Below the pieces are notes generated by a model, which ran no database searches, was not told the origin of the DNA, and was given only the letters and a program-made list of their open reading frames with translations. Shown here one piece after another: positions 57,001 through 64,000 of a stretch of DNA of 64,000 nt (the stretch's first letter is position 1; every line of letters begins with the position of its first letter). This stretch comes from Leptobrachium leishanense (taxonomy: Eukaryota; Chordata; Amphibia; Anura; Megophryidae). The translations under genes and the position numbers were made by a program. Location: NCBI GenBank assembly GCA_009667805.1, contig CM019063.1:408152959-408216958 (forward strand), read 5' to 3'.

Positions 57001-57533
57001 TCCCTTCCTAGAGTTCATAGGACTCCGTGAAGGGTTGCACTTTAGGGACGCGCGTCGCGGACGGATCGCTAAGGGAGACTGGAACTATTTGTTCCAAGTT
57101 TCACTCTGCTCCCGTCGACAAGAAGTGGTGTATTGGGCCACCGTTCTTGCTGTGGGATGAGAGGTGAGTATCGGATTTATTGGGGGTGTTTTTTAGGTGG
57201 TGCTATATGATTCTACAAACACTGAATCTTGTAGCGCCAGCTTTTTGGTGGTGGTAAAATATGGCTCTCCGCATCCCTGCGGTAATTAGCGCTAGCGCTA
57301 TGGAATACCTTACTTATCAAAATGCTAATGGACATTTGCGCTCCCCGTGTTTGGTATAGGATGCGCAAAGTACAGTAAGCTTGCGGAAGCTACAGCAAAA
57401 AATGATGCGCATAAAAGATCACTAATGGGGGTAGCGTCAGGATTGTAAAATGGGTGGCATGCGCTAAACACACTTATCCTGGCACTAACGCTTACATATC
57501 AAGGCGCTAACGTTAACTCCAACTATGGAAGAG
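57001..57533. mobile_element. H3-type element fragment, diverged
   Basis: Collinear with 6,250-6,690 and 11,450-12,085: 'tcactctgctcccg', 'gctgtgggatgagaggtgag' and the hairpin 'catttgcgctccccgtgttt' / 'aggatgcgcaaag' at 57,333-57,373. It ends near 'gaagagagccctttt'. Confidence 0.6.
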
Positions 57534-58689
57534 AGCCCTTTTTTGTTTCATGTGAGAATGGGCGGGGGGATTCCGTTACATTTTTGTGTTTTGCAATCTT
57601 GTATTGAATTTTGACGGACCACAAACCGTGCACATTGCTGCTTGATAGTGATGGTAGTAGGTCATGGGACTCATCTTTTTTATAATATATTTTATGTACA
57701 ATTTTAGGATGACATACCTTCACTAGTGTGTCTGTTTGGTAGCGCTATGATTAAATATGTCGTTTTTATGTATATTTTACGGCGTGTCACCTTTTATTAT
57801 CTTCAGTATTAAAGGTGTTCTTGCTTCCCATGTAACCTAGAACCCGTCCCTACACAGCTGCCATTCTGCATTTGAGCTGTATTAGATCTCAGTAGGGTAC
57901 TTAAGGTTTGAGGTATCTTTTTTTCCTTTCTAGTTATGAAATGGGACATACGTATTTCAAAGAGCAAGCTATATGATTGTGCTATGCTGTGACTTAATTG
58001 AGCCTACGTAAAAGTTTAATGATATTTTCCCTTTATTCGTCGCCATCTCCTTTGTCTGTTTTGGATCTACCATTTGATCGCAGAATCAACACATTGAATA
58101 TAGAGGTTTTTGAAAACCAAAATGTCACCTTGTGGACTTTGTCATCAAAAATGTCATAACCTACAGAAAAATGTGTTCTTTGTGAAAGGTTGAATATGGT
58201 TTTAAATTAGACTGTCGGGTTTCATTTGGCTTTTTTTCCTCTTAAAAATTGTTCTAATATGAAAAACTTTGCACATGAATATGGCCATTTCAGAATTTGT
58301 CAATAGGCTTAGCAGAACTGTATTGTTATCGGAGAGGAGTTTATAGTACTTAACCTGAAGCCAAAATTTTTTTTACCAACCATCTGGGTACCCACAATGT
58401 GTTTTTTTTTCTTTTTGTACCTGTTTTGGGTTCACCTATGTAATTGCTTTGTTGTAGTAGACAACTACTTCTTTCCCACTGCTTGACTCTTCTGAGGAAA
58501 CGTGGCCTAGATTCATTACTGATCTTCCCATGAGAAAATCACAGCTTGAAAAATGCAATATTCATCAAGAACTCATGGCCTAGCCTGAAAGTTACTGTCT
58601 TTTCCCCAGTAGAAGTAGAAGTGCCTGCCTGCAAATTGTACATTTGTGGTAGCCGTACCAGAAGAAATTTTCACATTGAAACATATAGA
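57534..58689. other. Unassigned sequence
   Basis: No supported gene or repeat. Confidence 0.45.
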
Positions 58690-59394
58690 GGACCCTATTA
58701 CACTCTTCGCGCCAATTTTTTTTTTGCTCACGCAAAAAACGTTATTGCGCGAAAATTAACGCGGCATTCTGATCCAAGCGCATTTTTTCAGCCTTCATGT
58801 TTTTTCGTGCGCAAATGAACGTTGCGTGCAGGAATCGGTGGGCAGACAGTTTTTTCACGGGATTCAGCCAATCAGAATTAAGAACCACCATTTTCTAAAG
58901 TTAGGTTATTGCACCTGTCAAAGTCAGTCTGTGTATGCGCATGTATGTGCCGCATGTATGTGCTGCAGCAAAAAATTTTTGGACAAATTATAAAAAAAAA
59001 TTATGTCTGGGTATGTGTAGAATGTGTAACTGTACTGTACTGTATTTTTTTTTATTGCTGAGTTATTTCGTTTCGGCCACAACTATCATATTTGCAGTTA
59101 ACACCAAGTTTTCAAAGACGTTACGAAAATTTGCGCAAACGTCGCTCAGACGACTTTGCGCGAAGATTGTTATACCATCCGCACTAACGCATTTGCGCTC
59201 ACAATGTTAAGTATAGGATGCGCGCACGAACTTGCGCTTGCGCTGGGTTCGCGCAGGGTCAATCGCTGTAGATGATAACGCGCATCGTTTGCGCGAACGT
59301 CGTACTACGACGTTCCGCGCAAATGGTTTTGTCCTCGTGCAAAAGCGCATTTGTGTGCACGCAAATGCGCTGCGCGAAGCGTGTAATAGGGGCC
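58690..59394. mobile_element. CpG-rich non-autonomous element (H2 family)
   Basis: Inverted ends 'ggaccctattacactcttcg' and 'cgaagcgtgtaataggggcc'. It aligns with 47,300-47,972 over most of its length. The hairpin module is at 59,190-59,228. No clean duplication at the edges. Confidence 0.75.
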
Positions 59395-59586
59395 AAAGTG
59401 TTTAAAAAATTGTTAGAATAATACTACAGTGTATACACGCATATTACTTCATTCACTACCAAACACTTTTCTTTGAAAAATTTTATTATCACATTTATTT
59501 GAAACAGAGGATGTATAGTTAACAATTTTGTAGGGTAAAAGGGCAATTTTGCAGAGATTGTTCTTCGAAGCTAGTTAAAAGATTAA

Positions 59587-60375
59587 CCCCATAAGAACCA
59601 TTGACGTACATGGTACGTCCTGGGGAAAATTCCCCTTAAGGACCAAGGATGTTCTATGTACGTCATGGTCCTTTAACACCCCCCTCCCTCCCTATACTCT
59701 CTTCTCTGGCCGGGGTCCCACTTCGGTCTGGCTTTCTTGAAGCTGGCCCAACGGTTTTATGGGTCCCAGCTTTTGCAGTGATGTCATCAATGGGCGCAAT
59801 GAGATCAGTTTCAGATGCCCCCCGGCACCTGCAGGGGAGAACCTGAAAGGGGAGGGGGTCCTTCTCCCTCCCGAACGGCTGCAGATTAAAAAAAAGAGAC
59901 CACTGGAAAGGGCAGAGTCTGCCCTTGCCCTTTCCAGCGGTGCCTCTATTTAACCCCTTAGGTGCCAGATCGCGATTCGTGTCAAACAGTGCCAAATCAT
60001 GTTTAAACATTATGAGCATAAATTGGTCAAAATTAGCTCAGCTCACAGAGGTGAAATGGCTCAGCAGTGAAGGGTTTCAAAAGCAAAAACATGACAAAAT
60101 TAACAAAACTACTTAGCCGGGGTCTTTTTTGGCGGTTGTAGATTTTCGGGGTCAAAGTTTGAAAAAGTGTGGTTTTTTTCATCATGTTTCATAAATAAAA
60201 ATAATGGTATCTTTAGAAAGTCAATTTAATGGTGAGAAAATGGTATATAATATGTGTAGTTACAGTAATCGAGTAACAGGAAAATTAGAGCTAAACACAA
60301 AACAGCGCAGAAATGTAATAACAGCAGTGGGTACTTTTGGACAGACAATGGTAAAACCGCCTGGTCACTATGGGG
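59587..60375. mobile_element. TTAA-flanked dispersed element
   Basis: Flanked by TTAA (59,583-59,586 and 60,376-60,379) with short inverted ends 'ccccataag' and 'ctatgggg'. TTAA targets are used by piggyBac- and Kolobok-type transposases. It includes 'gaggtgaaatggctcagcag' (about 60,045-60,065), shared with copies at 1.2 and 27.3 kb. No transposase is present. Confidence 0.5.
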
Positions 60376-60379
60376 TTAA

Positions 60380-61222
60380 AATACTGAAAATTTGATTAAA
60401 TCACTCTTAATTATTCATGTATTTGTTTATCCTTTACAAAAATATTCTGAACTCCTTGCACAATTTCAAATAGGGTCTGCATTTGATAGCATAGAGGCAG
60501 AAATTACCTTTGCATCAAATACAGTAAATGTGACAAAGATGGGTAATAAAAATAGTCAATATCCTGCTTAGGGGGATTTGTTGTGCTGATACTGAGATTA
60601 TTAGTAGTGCATCTTCCAAAAATTACCAAATGAATATAAAATTATCTGTATGTGGCATAATGCCTGTGTATGGAAATTACAGTAACACCTTGTATCTGTA
60701 CTGCACAGAGATTTTCAGCAATTACAGCCACCTGAATCATAGTCACAGTAGTGAAAGAACCCAGAATTTGCGCTGTACTACTACAGAAAGTCTGTTGAGC
60801 TTCTCGTTGCAATGAGGGTGGAGGCTGCTCTTTTTTAGAATTCTAACAGAAAATACAGGATGACAGGGTGACAGGGTGAGGTCTCAGAGAATTTCATTTC
60901 ACCACAGGGGACACACTAGTCTTGCAATAAAAAGGTATGTATGTAGGGTTTTATATGCTAGTTATTGCCTTTTAGCGTGTTACAATGCAACGTTGAGTTT
61001 ATATTTTTTTGGTATTGAAAGGGTTAAAACATGGCATGTCAAAAAACAATGGGGCAACCTTACAGCTTATTTAACCCCGTGCCACCGGGGACCTTCCAGC
61101 AGCAAGGTGGTCTTCAAAGCAGCAGGGTGAAATAGCATGCTCCACAGGCTTTGAGGACTTCCTTCTGCCCTCCTCCCATCCCAGCTATACCCACCGCATG
61201 GACACCATAGCACGCCCTGAGG
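60380..61222. other. Unassigned sequence
   Basis: Near 60,863-60,880 'gatgacagggtgacagggtg' is a short tandem repeat. No supported gene. Confidence 0.45.
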
Positions 61223-61376
61223 CTGGAAGGTAGGGTTGCACCGATACCGATACTAGTATCGATATCGGTGCCGATATCGGGTACTGCAGGAGTACTCGGT
61301 ACTCGTGCAGTGCCCCCGATATTTCCCCCGATACCGGAAGCCGGCATTGAGCCGGCTTGCCGGCATCCGAGGGGCT

Positions 61377-61657
61377 GGGGCGGCTGTTCGAATGCTCTAT
61401 CGGCATTCGGACAGCCGCCCCTGGAGCTCTCCATGGCATACTTACCTTCCTGAGCGACGCCGGTAAAGTTTCTGCGCTTCCGCACGTTGAAGGACCCCAG
61501 CCGCGAACACATTGGAGTCCCACGTGATCGCGGCTGGGGTCCTTCAACGAGCGCACACGCGAAGACTTTGTCGGCGTCGCTCGGGAAGGTAAGTATGCCG
61601 CGGAGAGCTCCAGGGGAGGCTGTCCGAATGCCGATAGAGCATTCGAACAGCCACCCC
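61377..61657. repeat. Internal palindrome of the hAT-type element
   Basis: The left arm from 'ggggcggctgttcgaatgct' pairs with the right arm ending 'agcattcgaacagccacccc'. The centre is around 61,515 ('ggggtccttcaacg' versus 'cgttgaaggacccc'). Confidence 0.85.
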
Positions 61658-61675
61658 ATGTCTGGTCTGGGGTCT

Positions 61676-62220
61676 GAGCTGGGGGCAATATCCATGAGCT
61701 GGGGGCAATATCCATGAGTTGGGGGCAATATCCATGAGAGCTTGGGGGCATATCCATGAGCTGGGGGCAATATCCATGAGCTGGGGGCAGTATCCATGAG
61801 CTGGGGCATATCTATGAGCTGGGGAAATATCCATGAGCTGGGGCATATCCATGAGAGCTGGGGCAATATATATGAGCTGGGGCAATATCCATGAGCTGGG
61901 GCATATGAGCTGGGGCATTATCCATGAGCTGGGGCAATATCCATGAGCTGTGGGCAATATCCATGAGCTGGGAGCAATATCCATGAGCTGGGGCATATCC
62001 ATGAGCTGGGGCAATATCCATGAGCTGGGGCCATATCCATGAGAGCTTGGGGACAATATCCATGAGCTGGGGACAATATCCATGAGCTGGGGCAATATCC
62101 ATGAGCTGGGGAAATATCCATGAGAGCTTGGGGGCATATCCATGAGAGATTGGGGGCATATCCATGAGCTGGGGGCAATATCCATGAGCTGGGGGCATAA
62201 TCCATGAGAGCTGGGGGCAT
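61676..62220. repeat. ~20-bp minisatellite, about 27 units
   Basis: Repeated 'gagctgggggcaatatccat' with variants of 18-24 bp ('gagctggggcatatccat', 'gagagcttgggggcatatcc'). One further unit appears at about 62,285-62,300, separated by AT-rich sequence. Confidence 0.95.
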
Positions 62221-62602
62221 TCTGTGTATATGTGTATGTATATATATATATATATATCTATCTATCTCAGGGGGATATATACATGTGAGCTGGGGGCATT
62301 TTTATATGAGGTCTGTTCTTATTGGAAAGTGGTCACATGACATAAAATAAAAGTATCAGTACTCGGTATCGGTGAGTACTTGAAAAAAGTATCGGTACTC
62401 ATACTCGGTCTTAAAAAAGTGGTATTGGTGCATCCCTACTGGAAGGAGTTAAATAAGTCAGTGGTTTAATGATATTTTATTTGTATTATATACGAGATCT
62501 GTTAATTATTTTTTTACTATTTTTTTGTAATCTAGACGTATTTTCTATATTTGCAGTATTCCTTCGAGGGACATGAAATGATCAGGGTGAAAATAAATAT
62601 CC

Positions 62603-62766
62603 GGTCTATTCACCAAAGGGTGAAACTCTGGAGAATTGGTAGGAGAAGAGAACAATCTAGACCAAATAGCCGATTTGGAAAGTGAGATAAGTGGGAGAAT
62701 TTTTCTGGTTTGGCCATTTTGACCTATAATTTTCACTTCTCCTGCCAATTCTCCCAAGTTTACTCT
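62603..62766. mobile_element. Hairpin MITE, M1-related subfamily
   Basis: Starts 'ggtctattcaccaaagggtg' and shares the core 'gtgagataagtgggagaatt' and 'ctggtttggccattttgacc'. It pairs with the 34,541 subtype. It runs into an AT microsatellite on the right, so that end is uncertain. Confidence 0.7.
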
Positions 62767-63589
62767 TATATATATATATATATTGTATATTCACTTAACA
62801 GGTTTAAATGGGTTCACTGTGAAGCCTTATGTGTAAATAAATCAGAGTTTTAGCTAAGAATAAGTTGTTTATTTATTTTCTTGGACTGTTACCTTTTGGC
62901 ACTGCACAAGTGTTTTTGTTAACTCAAATCAATGTTCATTATTTCTCCCAGTATGAAAAGCTGTTAATGTTATTTTGTATCATGGGAAGGCATTCTACGC
63001 TTTATTAATTATGTTTCCTAGAGCTTGCTTGAAATGATGCAGTAGAAGTTGGTCAATTTAAGAGAGATATATTGTTAATTTTAAAGAAAACATATTCCTG
63101 TCTTTAGTATCCCTAAAACAACAGTGCTGGATTTTCTATACCTCCTTCACCAGGTGTATATACCAATACGCATACAGTATCTGTGACGAATATGATTTTT
63201 TTCACCACCTTTCCTTATATTCCTTGAAGGCACATTCAATGTCTTTTCCTAATCCACTGATTCAATATAGCAGGAATTCCGAATTGATTTCTTCGTACAT
63301 GACAGGTTTCCCTGCATCAACCGGGGCTGACGTTGAAGAACAGTGTAGCAATGTAAGCTCTCATTTAAATTCCTTTATGCTTCTGTCCTGGGGCTCCTTG
63401 TCATAAACTCTCCATTGTTATACAAATGTTCAATGATGTTAGATCATAACAATAAGTGGCGCGAATGCTAAACAAATCACCACTAGAAAACAGCAATAGA
63501 TTATCATGAAAGAATTTCGTTATGCAACGATAAACACATTAATGGGTTCAGTTCATCAGTTTACATATTGAACAGTTTTATTTTTTTTT
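62767..63589. other. Unassigned sequence
   Basis: Begins with a short AT microsatellite. No supported gene. Confidence 0.45.
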
Positions 63590-64000
63590 AATCTGTTTGC
63601 TTGTTTAAGTTTCACATCTCGCTCAATGCCGTTATTTTTTATGGTTTTTTTATTTGGAATTTTTTAAATCAACGAAGGTGAATGCAAATATACCATGATA
63701 ATGCATTCAATTTAATTAGAAAAGATAATTTCATGATATAGTAGAAAATTCGTAAATTGTATACAAAAGAAAGTAATACAGCGCGTAGCACTGAATGAAA
63801 TATGGGCAAAAAATGTCACAGCGGTTGTGAGGACAATAGGAGTTCAGAAGCAATATATATCAATAGAATAGTTGTAACAGGAGAACTGAAACGGAGGAAG
63901 GAAAGGGGATGATAGGGGGATGAAGGAGGGGCATAAAAAAGGGAATACAGGGGAAGGCAGTGTTGGTGGATTGGGAATGGTATATTCCGTTGGGCAGAGC
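63590..64000. repeat. Possible start of a retroposed element running off the window
   Basis: T-rich 'ggtttttttatttggaattt' then increasingly GA-rich ('ggaaggaaaggggatgatag'). The arrangement is like 55,576-55,830. Cut by the window end, so identity is unknown. Confidence 0.35.

Larger units (their letters stand above)
61231..62438. mobile_element. hAT-type element expanded by a minisatellite
   Basis: Ends 'tagggttgcaccgata' and 'ttggtgcatcccta' are inverted repeats. They are flanked by identical 'ctggaagg' at 61,223-61,230 and 62,439-62,446. Next to each end are 'gatatcg' / 'ggtatcgg' words, then a large internal palindrome, then a ~20-bp minisatellite. The long open frames on the minus strand through the minisatellite exist because its ~20-bp unit lacks stop codons in phase; they are not genes. 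Confidence 0.9.

Noticed and set aside
58485..58510. 'ctgaggaaacg' as another hammerhead core
   Set aside because: No helix II and no CUGANGA spacing; only the GAAAC word matches.
61544..62198. Long minus-strand open frames of 128-250 codons rich in SSWI/HGY repeats
   Set aside because: They run through a ~20-bp minisatellite that lacks stops in all relevant phases and is part of a hAT element; no start context or domain.
61676..62220. Regular short repeats that could look like a CRISPR array
   Set aside because: Repeats are contiguous with no spacers, vary in length, and the genome is eukaryotic.

Overview
The window is eukaryotic and almost certainly amphibian, most likely a frog. It is AT-rich, shows no prokaryotic gene organisation, and is packed with short non-autonomous DNA transposons (hAT-type with 8-bp target-site duplications, PIF/Harbinger-like with TAA duplications, a hairpin MITE family with 3-bp duplications). 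It also holds a decayed Tc1 transposon, the 3' end of an RTE-type LINE, LTRs, and a dispersed repeat with the words 'cggcagataagaacc' and 'cccatctagtctgccc' that I associate with anuran genomes. The species cannot be named from sequence alone. No complete host gene is present, so the window is best read as intergenic or large-intron DNA. Two short minus-strand open stretches (46.37-46.51 kb and 54.88-55.10 kb) have splice-like edges and are listed only as candidate exons.

Layout. 0-6.2 kb: a tripled ~300-bp repeat, then a decayed ORF with five in-frame protein repeats running into a ~1.25-kb LTR. 6.2-12.1 kb: fragments of a hairpin-rich element family and a 0.9-kb non-autonomous transposon. 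12.7-15.06 kb: a hAT-type element invaded by hairpin MITEs, themselves invaded by a Harbinger-like element. 15.56-18.02 kb: a tandem array of ~146-bp monomers with a three-monomer higher-order period, interrupted by a tRNA-derived SINE and by a 405-bp insertion carrying a hammerhead ribozyme. 18-29 kb: mostly unassigned sequence with scattered repeats. 29.27-32.86 kb: a solo LTR split by a 2.36-kb insertion made of two ~1-kb inverted arms around a hammerhead-like motif. 33-38.5 kb: a hAT element, hairpin MITEs and a Harbinger-like element with a second element nested in it. 38.5-40.03 kb: an almost full-length, inactivated Tc1 transposon. 40-64 kb: three ~0.7-kb CpG-rich elements, telomere-like degenerate repeats, more MITEs, the RTE fragment, a Tc1 remnant and a hAT element swollen by a ~20-bp minisatellite.

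There is no operon-like cooperation here. The useful reading is a stratigraphy of insertions: reconstructed target duplications give the relative order of many events. The strongest unusual signals are the two hammerhead-ribozyme insertions at 17.16-17.56 kb and 30.32-32.68 kb. Both have target duplications of 13-16 bp and a self-complementary helix III, as reported for Penelope-like retroelements. A secondary signal is a set of internal hairpin and AT-rich modules shared between transposon families that otherwise differ in their ends.
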